Shown: positions 45,697 to 54,924, counted from the first letter of the stretch. The stretch: DNA of 64,000 nucleotides from Candidatus Nanoarchaeia archaeon (GCA_028279655.1 JANQNH010000005.1:80962-144961), one strand, 5' to 3'. The notes: generated by a model from the letters alone, not told the origin. Translations and numbers: made by a program.

Positions 45697-45954
45697 ATGA
45701 TAGGATTGTTTTGTGCAGCTCCAAGAACAGTAGGCAAGGAACCTCCAGGAGCCCCATATTATGCAAGAGGACCAGATGGAGAAACACAAATAATCCATCT
45801 TACAACCGATGAAATAGAGAGGTATCAAACAGAACGGAGTCCTGTACTAGTTCAGAGATCTCCTGGTTTAGCTTCAGATGGAAGACACCAACTAGCCCAT
45901 GGCAGGTATTTTGCTCCAGTTACCTATGAAATACTAGGACCTAGATCTAGATAA
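45697..45954 (+). CDS. Small hypothetical protein
   Basis: An 85-residue protein rich in Pro, Arg and Tyr with no recognised domain. It has its own TATA-like TTATTTATACT about 30 bases upstream and abuts rnfB convergently (zero spacing), so its 3' boundary is sharp. A role with Rnf is not implied. Confidence 0.45.
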   Translation: MIGLFCAAPRTVGKEPPGAPYYARGPDGETQIIHLTTDEIERYQTERSPVLVQRSPGLASDGRHQLAHGRYFAPVTYEILGPRSR

Positions 45955-46755
45955 TCACTTTCTTTCATCAACAATAATCTTCCTAGGACAAGCCTCTACA
46001 CACTTCCCACACATAACACACCTAGAATAAACAACATCAGCAAGATTATCCTTTACCAAGACAGCCTTTTCAGGCACAGGACAAGCCCTTTCACATGCCT
46101 TGCACCCTATACACCCTGCCTTGCATGCTTTAATAACATCCTTTGCAACATCCTTAGAACTGCATTGTACGTGGATCTTCTTCTCTTTAGGTACAAGTCT
46201 AAAAAGTCTCTTTGGACACTCCTTTATACACATCCCACAAGCTACACATTTCTCCTTGTCAATAACAGGTATACCTTTCTCTCCTATCTTCAATGCACCA
46301 AACTTACAAACATTAACACAATCCCCATAACCCATACAACCATAAGAACAGGACTTTGGCCCTCCTGATATAAGGTTAGCAGCCTTGCAGCTCTCTATCC
46401 CTTCATAATTATACTTATCTGCTGCATCCTTACCACCATTACACTTCAACTGAGCCACTAACTGAATCTTTTTTTCCGAAACATCCCTACCAAGCATCTT
46501 TGCGATTTTATCAGCAACAGCCTTCTGGCCAGGGATACATAAGGAAACAGGAACATCCTCATTCGTTACAACAGCTTCAGCATATGCAGCACATCCAGCA
46601 TAACCGCAAGCACCGCAATTAGCCCCAGGCAATATCTTCATTACATCATCGATCTTTGGATCCTTCTTAACCTCAAACCTTTTTGAAAAATAAGCTAGAA
46701 AGATGCCAAATCCTAATCCCAAGCTCCCTAAAACAATGATTGATTGTATTATCAT
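45955..46755 (-). CDS. rnfB: Rnf complex subunit B
   Basis: A 266-residue ferredoxin-rich subunit, predicted entry point for electrons from reduced ferredoxin. An N-terminal membrane span (IIVLGSLGLGFGIFLAYF) is followed by the RnfB Fe-S motif NCGACGYAGCAAYAEA (46-61). At least three further ferredoxin-type CxxCxxCxxxCP sets follow (CVACGMCIKECP, CIGCKACERACP and CVMCGKCVEACP). It is last in the operon, separated from rnfA by 107 bases containing a hairpin, in contrast to the overlapping genes upstream. Confidence 0.96.
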   Translation of the reverse strand: MIIQSIIVLGSLGLGFGIFLAYFSKRFEVKKDPKIDDVMKILPGANCGACGYAGCAAYAEAVVTNEDVPVSLCIPGQKAVADKIAKMLGRDVSEKKIQLVAQLKCNGGKDAADKYNYEGIESCKAANLISGGPKSCSYGCMGYGDCVNVCKFGALKIGEKGIPVIDKEKCVACGMCIKECPKRLFRLVPKEKKIHVQCSSKDVAKDVIKACKAGCIGCKACERACPVPEKAVLVKDNLADVVYSRCVMCGKCVEACPRKIIVDERK

Positions 46756-46803
46756 TGTATTCCTTCCATGTTTGTTTTTAGTTGTACCATCTTTTCATCC
46801 TAT

Positions 46804-46853
46804 GACGGGGTGGGCCATCAATCTTAGTTGGACAATTGTGGGGAGGCCCACTA
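46804..46853 (-). promoter_or_regulatory. Inverted repeat in the rnfA-rnfB gap
   Basis: GTGGGCC and GGCCCAC form a GC-rich 7-bp stem around a ~29-nt loop within the only real intergenic gap of the rnf operon. It may be an attenuator, a processing site, or a transcript stabiliser setting the rnfB level. Evidence is only the pairing and the unusual position. Confidence 0.4.
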
Positions 46854-46862
46854 TGATTAGCT

Positions 46863-47441
46863 TTAGCGAATCATCCCACTAAATGCCAAAAACGCCAAAC
46901 TCATCAGAGCAGCAACAATGAAGGATATTGGCAATCCTTGAAATGCCTTTGGCACTTTGCTTAATTCCAGCCTTTCACGAATACCAGACATCAAAAGCAA
47001 TGCAAGTAAAAATCCAACTCCAGCTGAAATGCCAAAAACCAAAGCCGCAACAAATGAATACTCCTCTTGAACATTTAGGAAAGCAACCCCCAATATTGCA
47101 CAGTTGGTTGTGATCAAAGGCAGATATATCCCTAAGGTCTTATACAATACAGGATTTGCCTTCTTCAAAAACAACTCCACAAACTGTACTAATGTAGCGA
47201 TTATCAATATAAAGACGATTATCTGAAGGTACTCGATACCTAGGGGCAGCAATACCCAGTTATACATAATCCAGGTAACAATAGAAGCCAGGGTCATGAC
47301 AAAAGTTACTGCTAACCCCATACCAATGGCTGGCTTGGTTTTCTTGCTAACTCCAAAAAAAGGACAAAGACCTAAAAATCTAGTCAGTATGAAATTGTTT
47401 ACAAAGATAGCTCCAATTATTATTGCAAAAAGATTCTCCAT
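46863..47441 (-). CDS. rnfA: Rnf complex subunit A
   Basis: A 192-residue integral membrane subunit with six spans. It is homologous to RnfE and opposite in topology. LFAIIIGAIFVNNFILTRFLGLCPFFGVSKK at the N-terminus and LGIYLPLITTNCAILGVAF in the middle are signature blocks, each with the conserved Cys now known in the family to hold a membrane-embedded [2Fe-2S] cluster between RnfA and RnfE. It overlaps rnfE by one base. Confidence 0.95.
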   Translation of the reverse strand: MENLFAIIIGAIFVNNFILTRFLGLCPFFGVSKKTKPAIGMGLAVTFVMTLASIVTWIMYNWVLLPLGIEYLQIIVFILIIATLVQFVELFLKKANPVLYKTLGIYLPLITTNCAILGVAFLNVQEEYSFVAALVFGISAGVGFLLALLLMSGIRERLELSKVPKAFQGLPISFIVAALMSLAFLAFSGMIR

Positions 47442-48061
47442 TATTCCTTGACCTCATATTTCTTGTTTCTTATATGCGCAAACAAACCAAGCAGCAACCC
47501 CATAACAAGCAAAGCACCAGCAGGCAGTATAAACATCATAGCAGGCTCTATCGGAACACTGATTAGGTTAACACCAAATAATCTCAAAGAGCCTGTCCCA
47601 AGAAATTCTCTTATGAAGCTTATCAACAGGAGCGAAAGGGTAAATCCTATCCCCATCCCTAATCCATCCATGATGGACCTAATAAGTTTATTCTTGGATG
47701 CAAAAGCCTCTGCCCTTCCCAGGATTATGCAGTTAACTACGATTAAAGGCACATAGATGCCCAGCGATTTGTTCAGCGCAGGAAGGTATGCCTGCATAAA
47801 CAGGCTTGCTATAGTAACAAAAGATGCAATCACAACTATAAAGATAGGTATCCTTATCTTGTCAGGTACAATATTTCTTATAAGTGATATTATTATATTA
47901 GATGATAGCAATACAAATGTAGCTGCTAATCCCATACCTATAGCATTATCCAATGATGTTGATACAGCCAAAAACGGACATAGGCCCAAAACTAAGCAGA
48001 ACACCGGATTTTCCTTGAAAATACCTTTCATCAATTCCAAGGATGTACTATCTTTTTTCAT
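47441..48061 (-). CDS. rnfE: Rnf complex subunit E
   Basis: A 206-residue, six-span subunit paralogous to RnfA. The Cys-containing segments are NPVFCLVLGLCPFLAVS and GIYVPLIVVNCIILGRAEAFAS. The ATG at 48061 (MKKDSTSLELMK) is preferred because GAGGA lies six bases upstream; an ATG four codons earlier is the alternative. It overlaps the 3' end of rnfG. Confidence 0.95.
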   Translation of the reverse strand: MKKDSTSLELMKGIFKENPVFCLVLGLCPFLAVSTSLDNAIGMGLAATFVLLSSNIIISLIRNIVPDKIRIPIFIVVIASFVTIASLFMQAYLPALNKSLGIYVPLIVVNCIILGRAEAFASKNKLIRSIMDGLGMGIGFTLSLLLISFIREFLGTGSLRLFGVNLISVPIEPAMMFILPAGALLVMGLLLGLFAHIRNKKYEVKE

Positions 48062-48677
48062 CTGGTTCCTCATTATTCACATATTCATTGATCTCAGCCT
48101 TTGGGGAAGCCTTTGTTATTGAGTCTGTCTCTTCTTCTTTTGCATATGTCTCTGGTGATGCACTCGTCACTGAATCACAAGCACATTCCTCCATCAATCT
48201 TCTTACCTCATTAGTCAAAGCCCTTGATGAGACAGTTGCACCGGTTATCCCGTCAATCTGTCCACCATCCTTCTTAAGCAAAATATCTTCCTTACCCTTG
48301 CCTATGAACTGTTTTAAGAATGATTCCTCTTCTATCTTAGCCCCTAGTCCAGGAGTTTCTTGCTGGCTGATAATATCAACCCCAGTTATCTTATTCTTGG
48401 TATCAATGCCAGCCAAAGCGCTTATCACAGAAGAGTAACCAGGAGCCTCTACCTTCAATACCCTTCCTACTAGCTCCCCTCCTTTCTGTGCATCATAATA
48501 CTCCCCCTTATCCTCAAAAGAATCCGCACTTATCACTCTATTGAGAGATTCCTTGACTGCATTCTCTTTTTGCAGCTCAATCCTGTCAGTAGTATAGTGA
48601 TTTGTTAATGCCAATGCCAGAGAAGCAACTAGAGTTACAACCATAAGTGTAAGTCCTAGCTTCAACATATCATCCAT
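48048..48677 (-). CDS. rnfG: Rnf complex subunit G
   Basis: A 209-residue membrane-anchored flavoprotein. The N-terminal span (MLKLGLTLMVVTLVASLALAL) is followed by an extracytoplasmic FMN-binding domain, in which TGATVSS (about 145-151) holds the Thr that carries covalent FMN. An acidic tail of ~45 residues follows (EECACDSVTSASPETYAKEE...) that is unusual for the subunit. The start at 48677 is set by GGAGGAG eight bases upstream. Covalent attachment needs an ApbE flavin transferase, which is not in this window. Confidence 0.93.
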   Translation of the reverse strand: MDDMLKLGLTLMVVTLVASLALALTNHYTTDRIELQKENAVKESLNRVISADSFEDKGEYYDAQKGGELVGRVLKVEAPGYSSVISALAGIDTKNKITGVDIISQQETPGLGAKIEEESFLKQFIGKGKEDILLKKDGGQIDGITGATVSSRALTNEVRRLMEECACDSVTSASPETYAKEEETDSITKASPKAEINEYVNNEEPDEKR

Positions 48678-49620
48678 TCTTAGGCTCCTCCTTTGTATCA
48701 ATATCCTTTTTTGGCTTTAAGTATCCAAATGGCTTAACCTGAGTATATCTCTCGATCAATGGAACAGCAGCATTCATCAATAATATAGAGAACATCACTC
48801 CCTCTGGATACCCAGAGAACAATCTCAATATTATTGTTAAAAAGCCGCATCCAAAGCCAAATATCAACTTACCCTTAGGAGTAATAGGTGAAGTTACATA
48901 ATCAGTAGCCATAAACAAGGCACCTATCAACAACCCTCCAGCAAGCAGATGAAAGATTGGATCCTGCCTGAATATCAAAGAAAACACAAGCACCGTACCT
49001 ATGTATGTTCCAGGAATCCTCCAATCAATGATCTTCTTATAAAACAAGAATCCAGCACCCAACAATAAGGCCAATGCAGAGGTCTCACCAATACACCCGC
49101 CTATATTCCCAAAGAATAGCTGTGAATAGCCAGCCTTCACACCCTCATACTTCAGCATAGCCAAAGGTGTTGCTCCTGTAATCCCATCAGGATTTATCCA
49201 TCTTGTCATAAGTGCAGGCCATGATGCCACCAAAAAAGCCCTACCCACTAAAGCAGGATTAAATATATTATGACCGAGTCCACCAAATACCATCTTACCT
49301 ATAGATACTGCAAACACTGCCCCCAATACTGGAATCCAGTAAGGGACCAATGGAGATAATATCAATGCTAATAATAAACCAGTCAATACAGCAGACCCAT
49401 CTCTGATAGTGACCTTCTGTCCCATAAACCTCTGTATGATGCCTTCTGTAACAACTGCAGAGATTATGGATAGTAATATGATCCATAACGCACTAGTCCC
49501 AAAGAAATATACCCCTGCAATAGCAGCAGGCAGAAGACTTATTACTACACTCCACATTATCGTATCTATATTACGCTTGCTTCTGATATGAGGATTAGAT
49601 GTTACTGTAGGTTTGGTCAT
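48670..49620 (-). CDS. rnfD: Rnf complex subunit D
   Basis: A 316-residue membrane subunit with about nine spans. The FMN attachment motif TGATPLA lies in NPDGITGATPLAMLKYEG, and FGGLGHNIFNPALVGRAFL and the late ATDYVTSPITPKGKLIFGFGCG blocks are typical. It is a likely component of the ion path. The start overlaps the rnfC stop (ATGA). Confidence 0.96.
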   Translation of the reverse strand: MTKPTVTSNPHIRSKRNIDTIMWSVVISLLPAAIAGVYFFGTSALWIILLSIISAVVTEGIIQRFMGQKVTIRDGSAVLTGLLLALILSPLVPYWIPVLGAVFAVSIGKMVFGGLGHNIFNPALVGRAFLVASWPALMTRWINPDGITGATPLAMLKYEGVKAGYSQLFFGNIGGCIGETSALALLLGAGFLFYKKIIDWRIPGTYIGTVLVFSLIFRQDPIFHLLAGGLLIGALFMATDYVTSPITPKGKLIFGFGCGFLTIILRLFSGYPEGVMFSILLMNAAVPLIERYTQVKPFGYLKPKKDIDTKEEPKNG

Positions 49621-50915
49621 TTTTTCATCAGCTCATTCTTAGAATATTTTATCCAGTGCACCAAAGGTATCTTGCTGGGACATACAAAACTGCAGCTCCC
49701 GCATTCATAGCAGTCCAATGCAAAATACTCCTTGCACTTCTCAAAATCGCCTTTTTGTGCAAATTGTGATATCTGTGTAGGCATAAGGTTCATAGGGCAT
49801 TTATCGACGCATTTCCCGCACCTTATGCAATCCCTCTCTTCATCCTTTAATATATCTTCCTTCTGCACCAAAACACCGGAAGAACCCTTTATAATCGGAA
49901 TATCATCAGTGTACTGGGCAATCCCCATCATAGGGCCGCCGGATATGATCTTCCCTACAGCTCCATCATAACCACCGCAGAACTCTATGAGCTCCTTAAC
50001 AGGTGTTCCTATCTTGACCTTTAGGTTCTTGGGCTCCTTAACAGCTCCAGTAACTGTCACTACTCTCTCAACCAGTGGCTTTCCATCATAGACAGCATCA
50101 TAAACAGCCTTTGCAGTCTGCACATTCTGTACAACAACTCCAACATCCATGGGAAGCCCTCCAGCAGGAACCTTCCTCTTTATGATTGAATATATAATGT
50201 TCTTCTCAGCACCCTGAGGATATATTGTCTCTAGCCTTACAACCTTCACATCCAGCTTCATATCCTGCAGCTTCTCTTCAAACAAGGCTATGGCATTCTC
50301 CTTGTTATCCTCAATACCGATATAGCTCTGTTTTGGCTCTAATATCTTCATTAGTATCTTTAGCCCTTTCAATATCCTCTCAGTCTGCTCTACCATAACT
50401 CGGTGATCACATGTCAGAAAAGGCTCACACTCAGCTCCATTTAATATTACAGTATCGATTTTCTTATCAGGTGGAGGGCTCAACTTGACATGCGTAGGAA
50501 AAGCCGCACCCCCCAATCCCACTATACCTGCTTCTTTTATTATGTTCTTAAGCTCATCCTTGCTTAGCGATTCAACATTATCCCTTTTTTTCACAGACTC
50601 ATGCCATTTAGTCTCAATGTCAGCTTCTATGACAATCCCTTTACATTTACCCAATGTTGGGTGTGGAGAATTTGCTATCCCTAACACATTCCCTGAGACT
50701 GAAGAGTGGATTGGAGCAGAAACAAACGATTTAGCTTCAGCTATCTTCTGCCCAGCCTTGACAGTATCATCCTTTTCAACAATAGCCTCGCATGGTGCAC
50801 CGATGTGCTGCTGCAATGGAATCACAACCCTCTTTGGAAATGGAGCTGCCTTTATCTTCTCTCTTCTTGTTACCTTGTTGTATTTTGGATGAATCCCACC
50901 AAAAAAAGATTTCAT
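49617..50915 (-). CDS. rnfC: Rnf complex subunit C
   Basis: A 432-residue peripheral subunit that binds NADH and FMN. It has GAPCEAIVEKDDTVKAGQKIAEA at the N-terminus and the NuoF-like nucleotide fold at GIVGLGGAAFPTHVKLSPP (about 132-150). Two [4Fe-4S] sites follow: CIRCGKCVDKCP and CYECGSCSFVCP. It is first in the operon rnfCDGEAB, the gene order known from clostridia and acetogens. The promoter lies in 50916-51000 with a TATA-like GGTATATATAAAGC. Confidence 0.96.
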   Translation of the reverse strand: MKSFFGGIHPKYNKVTRREKIKAAPFPKRVVIPLQQHIGAPCEAIVEKDDTVKAGQKIAEAKSFVSAPIHSSVSGNVLGIANSPHPTLGKCKGIVIEADIETKWHESVKKRDNVESLSKDELKNIIKEAGIVGLGGAAFPTHVKLSPPPDKKIDTVILNGAECEPFLTCDHRVMVEQTERILKGLKILMKILEPKQSYIGIEDNKENAIALFEEKLQDMKLDVKVVRLETIYPQGAEKNIIYSIIKRKVPAGGLPMDVGVVVQNVQTAKAVYDAVYDGKPLVERVVTVTGAVKEPKNLKVKIGTPVKELIEFCGGYDGAVGKIISGGPMMGIAQYTDDIPIIKGSSGVLVQKEDILKDEERDCIRCGKCVDKCPMNLMPTQISQFAQKGDFEKCKEYFALDCYECGSCSFVCPSKIPLVHWIKYSKNELMKK

Positions 50916-51121
50916 AGAAACTAGTTGCCTTTGGGGTATATATAAAGCTTTTTGTTATTTAGGGATATAATTTTTCTCTCCCTATAATTCATCTTTTCTT
51001 AGGATTATCTATTGGTTGATTTAGTAAAATTAATACTCAATTCCAGCACTAGTAAATAGTAATCATCATTTAGTAGTAAATTATAGATAGATTTAAATAT
51101 ATCCTTATTGTTCTGATATTT

Positions 51122-51760
51122 ATGGATATCTATGAAATAATAGGCTTAGGAATAGTAGGTGGAGCAATCGGTGTAGTTTGGCAAAAAAAGGCACTTCGTA
51201 GGAATAGGAAGGAAACTAAGGCAGATGACAATTGCATTATCCTGACTAATTTCTCATACTCTAAGATAGGCCCACTATCTTACCCTAGTCTTGCAGAGAT
51301 TGCCTGCATCGACAACTGTACACGTCTTGGAATAACTGTGCAAAGGATTGTTCGTGGTGCAGGATTCAAAGACATAAGTGATGCTGTAAATGACCGAGAT
51401 TATTCATCTATAGCAGTAGTAGGAATGGACGGAGGGATGGGAAGAGGCAATTGGAATTCAAGAGATGGAGTTGTTACTGCCAGAAGATTGAAAGAGGAAT
51501 TAAAAGGCAGAAAAAAAACTGGACATGGTATTCACTATCTGGCGGCGGATATTGAGCACATCCCTGAAAAATGCATGCAACAGATGCTCTTAGACCAAGA
51601 AGAATCAAGGAGACTAGGGTATGACAGCACCCCCTTATTACATCATGTGATCAATGATCCAAATAAGATCCTAGGATTTGAGGGAAGAGTGAGTAAACTT
51701 CATTTGTATTCTAAAGAAATCACTGTAATTGGTAAATCGCAGCAAACCGAACCATGTTAG
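51122..51760 (+). CDS. Hypothetical membrane-anchored protein
   Basis: A 212-residue protein with a short hydrophobic N-terminus (IIGLGIVGGAIGVVW) acting as a possible anchor. It is followed by a soluble α/β domain with IAVVGMDGGMGRGNW and DNCIILTNFSY. I do not recognise it. It is monocistronic with TATA-like GATTTAAATATA about 30 bases upstream. This gene opens the accessory region that continues to the end of the window. Confidence 0.5.
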   Translation: MDIYEIIGLGIVGGAIGVVWQKKALRRNRKETKADDNCIILTNFSYSKIGPLSYPSLAEIACIDNCTRLGITVQRIVRGAGFKDISDAVNDRDYSSIAVVGMDGGMGRGNWNSRDGVVTARRLKEELKGRKKTGHGIHYLAADIEHIPEKCMQQMLLDQEESRRLGYDSTPLLHHVINDPNKILGFEGRVSKLHLYSKEITVIGKSQQTEPC

Positions 51761-51849
51761 TTTATCTTTTCTTAGGTTATCTATCTAACAAATCATTCCG
51801 ATTAAGTTAATTATTGGATTTATCGTTTGTAAGCTCTATTACGAATCGA

Positions 51850-52926
51850 TCAATGCGGCATCTCGTTCTTAACTGCCAATTCCTTGAAGTACCTTCCTGT
51901 TTGGATTATATCCTTTTTCTCCCCGCTTAAAAGGTGCGCCAATGCAGTAAGTGAATTATACCCTGGCTTATCCCCTCCCCTCTGTGTAATCTCTCTCTGT
52001 TTTTCATAACCTGTAGCAGCCAAAAATAGAATATATCCTAATTTAAACCTTAATATCTTTTTTGACAGCTCCACTAGTCTTCCATGATTATGAAGAGGAA
52101 GCTCTGATCTCACTTCCTCAGGGCTCAATGATCTTGTATGCTTATTCACAGCCTTAGCAGCATAGGATGCTTTGTCAGTATTCTTGAATCCCATTATGAT
52201 CTCAGAAAGATTTTCTGTTTTAACAATTCCTCCTTTTGTTCTAAGTAACCAGTTTAGATATCTTCCAGCATCTCTATCGTTCATAACCTCTCCTGTAAAG
52301 AAAGCAGCAAGGCTCTTAAGTTTGGAATATCCAAGGATGCTCTCTGAGCCAGCATAAGTCAGATGTTTATCAGTTCCTGCCCATTTCTTAAGCATCTCAT
52401 ACTGCAAAACCTTGTCTTTCTTTACCTTTTTATGTAGCTCCTTAAGAAAAGGACCATAGTTTTCAGGTTTCTTTACAGGTTTCCTAAATATGGGAACTCT
52501 CTCTTTCAGAGTTTCAACCGGTACTTCCTTGACATATTCTATATCAAAACCACCTATATATCTTCTGCTTTCCTCTGTCAACTCAGGAATATCATTTTTT
52601 ATGGCAAGCTCTAAAAAATAAGCTCTGATCTCACCCGAAGTCATAACCCTTCCAGACAGTAGATATGCCAAATCAACATAATCAGCACAGCCTGGTTTTG
52701 CATCTGTTCCTTTACTGGTTATCTCTTCCTGTGCCTTATAATCCGTTACAGCCATGAACACCATGAATTCAAGACCGAACTTCCTTATGATCTCTCCTGC
52801 TCTTCTGCTCCTTTCTGATTTTTTTGGAGGGATCTCTTTTCTAAGATCCCAGCAATAATTACTCTCAAGATACTCTAATATCTCTGGAGATTGCTGCGCA
52901 TCTAGAATTATCTCTGTAAGACCCAT
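51850..52926 (-). CDS. Hypothetical protein with internal duplication
   Basis: A 358-residue α-helical protein with an internal repeat: residues ~46-115 (KFGLEFMVFMAVTDYKAQEEIT...LAYLLSG...YFLELAIKNDIPE, quoted in parts) match ~288-358 (FKLGYILFLAATGYEKQREIT...LAHLLSG...YFKELAVKNEMPH). A third, weaker copy may lie near 195-245. No known family is recognised. It is monocistronic with TATA-like AATATAAAGG near the start. Confidence 0.55.
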   Translation of the reverse strand: MGLTEIILDAQQSPEILEYLESNYCWDLRKEIPPKKSERSRRAGEIIRKFGLEFMVFMAVTDYKAQEEITSKGTDAKPGCADYVDLAYLLSGRVMTSGEIRAYFLELAIKNDIPELTEESRRYIGGFDIEYVKEVPVETLKERVPIFRKPVKKPENYGPFLKELHKKVKKDKVLQYEMLKKWAGTDKHLTYAGSESILGYSKLKSLAAFFTGEVMNDRDAGRYLNWLLRTKGGIVKTENLSEIIMGFKNTDKASYAAKAVNKHTRSLSPEEVRSELPLHNHGRLVELSKKILRFKLGYILFLAATGYEKQREITQRGGDKPGYNSLTALAHLLSGEKKDIIQTGRYFKELAVKNEMPH

Positions 52927-52992
52927 TGTTCTTGGGAATGCTTATAATAATATAAAGGTTGCTTGTAAAATCCTTAGAATAACACTAGCATC

Positions 52993-53280
52993 TTATTGAA
53001 TTTGGGAAACCTGTATCATCTTTGGCCTATGATAAGATCCTACCTCTCCTGCAATATCATCAATAAGCCCCTCTAATTCAAAACTATCGATATTCCCTTC
53101 AACAACACAGGTTCGAACGTTATTTTCATTTCCAACTTCTGAAACTGCCAACTCCTCTATTTCCAATTCTGATTGGATATACTTAAAGGCACTTGCCCTA
53201 TACCCCCCTGCAACACTCTCATGAAAAGTGAACCTAACCCTATACCTTTGCATAGGGCCATCTGGATATTCCCCAACCAT
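52993..53280 (-). CDS. Small hypothetical protein
   Basis: A 95-residue protein of mixed α/β character with no recognised domain. It begins 27 bases after the stop region of the Tat-signal gene upstream (53307), in the same direction, so the two may be cotranscribed. Nothing more can be said. Confidence 0.5.
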   Translation of the reverse strand: MVGEYPDGPMQRYRVRFTFHESVAGGYRASAFKYIQSELEIEELAVSEVGNENNVRTCVVEGNIDSFELEGLIDDIAGEVGSYHRPKMIQVSQIQ

Positions 53281-53306
53281 ATCCAGAGAAGAATCAGATT
53301 CTATTT

Positions 53307-54857
53307 TTAAGCCTTTGCTCTTATCAGAGTATCCGGTGCGTAAACAGAAGTTGGATCTCTTAAGGTCCTAAAGTACATGCTGGAAAGATCACTTGAAGGA
53401 TCCATAGGAGTCTTTAGTTTGATGAAAAAGAGTTTAAATAGCTCCCTGTAACTCTTTATTCTTGGAATCTGACCTTTTATATCAATATTAGTTTTCTCCC
53501 AGTCATACCCTCCTTTGTAAGAAGTAGCGTACTCTAGCCTTCTTTTTACCTCTCTGGCTGGCACATTCTGCTTTATCATCTCCAATCCTACCTTATATTT
53601 CTCAATACCTTTCCTGAACAGCAGGTCATCATCGTATCTAAACCTAGACAAGAACTCCAGATCCTCTTCTGTAAGCTGGAATTCATTTTGTCTGCATTTA
53701 CCATAGTAAAGGCTGTAGAGAGATTGTATCATACGAGCCATAAATTCATCTGGCTTGGTCATATTTTCAGCCCTTCTGGTATTTGTTTTCATGACATACT
53801 CAGCATCCCTATACCTTCCATGTATCATTTCTAATTCTCCAGACAGATTGCTCACACGCCACATGCTTGGAGGATCTTTTGTTGAAAGTCTTACACCCCT
53901 TTTGGAATCATTTTGTAGTTTTATCCTTTTTGAAGCATTATTGTATATCTCATCCATCTGGTGGTATATGCTGATTTGGATATTGGATATATCACTGGCT
54001 TTGGCCATAACCTCCTCAAAGTTACTGAATCTCGAACTATAATTCTCTAACTCTTTAGCTGATAATGAATCTATATCTTCAGGTATATCATCTAACCTAT
54101 ATCCTGCTGTTAGTTTTGATATATCATCGTAAGTATAGATTAGATCTGTACATAATCCAAGAACTTTCTTAACATCCTTATATGAAAGGAATCTTTTAAA
54201 ATGTGTATCTTCCTCAAGGCAGGACCTTACAGCCTCACAGTACTTTGAAACAGCACCCTCCATCTCATCAAGGATAGGAATCATTCTTTTGGCTCCTTTT
54301 ATTCGTGCACGATCTGCAATTTTTGAAGAAACCTCTACAAGATAAGAACGGTCCTTATCCTGCACCCTTTTTTCTACATAGGATCCAATCTGTTCACGGG
54401 TAGGTCCTTCATAGCTTTTTGATTCAAAAAAATGGTTGTTAGGATCAAACATCGCATGCCATATTTCATGGTCAAGGCTTTCAATAGCTTCCTTGAAGTC
54501 ATATCTTGTATCAATTGGCAGGACCATGGTCTGTGTATTGAAAACATACCTTGCATATGAAGGATTAACCCCCATTTGGATTTTGTCTTGTTCAAGGTAA
54601 TTTGAAAATACAATAGATACTGGTTTTCCCTCTTTTCTTGTGTAATCCTGTCTTACAAAATCCAGGATCCAGCGATCATGCTTCCCAAGCTCCTTTTCCA
54701 GGATCTGAACTAACTTTGGTGGTTCGTCAGTTATATTTTTGATCTCCTTAGCTATAGGCACTGAAGTAACTGCTGAACCAAGTCCAGTTGCACTCTCTAA
54801 GAAAATACCAGCAGCCGCTCCTGCTGCATTTTTCAGAAAACCCCTTCTGTTTAGCAT
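53307..54857 (-). CDS. Tat-exported protein with HExxH metalloprotease motif
   Basis: A 516-residue protein with a canonical twin-arginine signal (LNRRGFLKNAAGAAAGIFLE). A zincin motif HEIWH (130-134) is followed by an acidic/aromatic segment (MFDPNNHFFES) that could supply the third ligand. The rest is mostly helical. No known peptidase family is recognised, so protease function is inferred from the motif only. Export in folded state by Tat fits a metalloenzyme. The downstream small gene is probably in the same transcript. Confidence 0.6.
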   Translation of the reverse strand: MLNRRGFLKNAAGAAAGIFLESATGLGSAVTSVPIAKEIKNITDEPPKLVQILEKELGKHDRWILDFVRQDYTRKEGKPVSIVFSNYLEQDKIQMGVNPSYARYVFNTQTMVLPIDTRYDFKEAIESLDHEIWHAMFDPNNHFFESKSYEGPTREQIGSYVEKRVQDKDRSYLVEVSSKIADRARIKGAKRMIPILDEMEGAVSKYCEAVRSCLEEDTHFKRFLSYKDVKKVLGLCTDLIYTYDDISKLTAGYRLDDIPEDIDSLSAKELENYSSRFSNFEEVMAKASDISNIQISIYHQMDEIYNNASKRIKLQNDSKRGVRLSTKDPPSMWRVSNLSGELEMIHGRYRDAEYVMKTNTRRAENMTKPDEFMARMIQSLYSLYYGKCRQNEFQLTEEDLEFLSRFRYDDDLLFRKGIEKYKVGLEMIKQNVPAREVKRRLEYATSYKGGYDWEKTNIDIKGQIPRIKSYRELFKLFFIKLKTPMDPSSDLSSMYFRTLRDPTSVYAPDTLIRAKA

Positions 54858-54924
54858 ATCAGTTAAGAATTGGTATTTCTCATATAAACCTTTCTATCTT
54901 TACTTCTCTAGAGTAGATAATCAT

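Noticed and set aside
45697..45954. A role of the small 45697 gene in Rnf
   Set aside because: It is on the opposite strand with its own promoter, and only the 3' ends meet.
47757..48122. Hydrophobic open frame antisense to rnfE/rnfG
   Set aside because: Membrane-like composition arises from the opposite strand of membrane subunits; no start signal.
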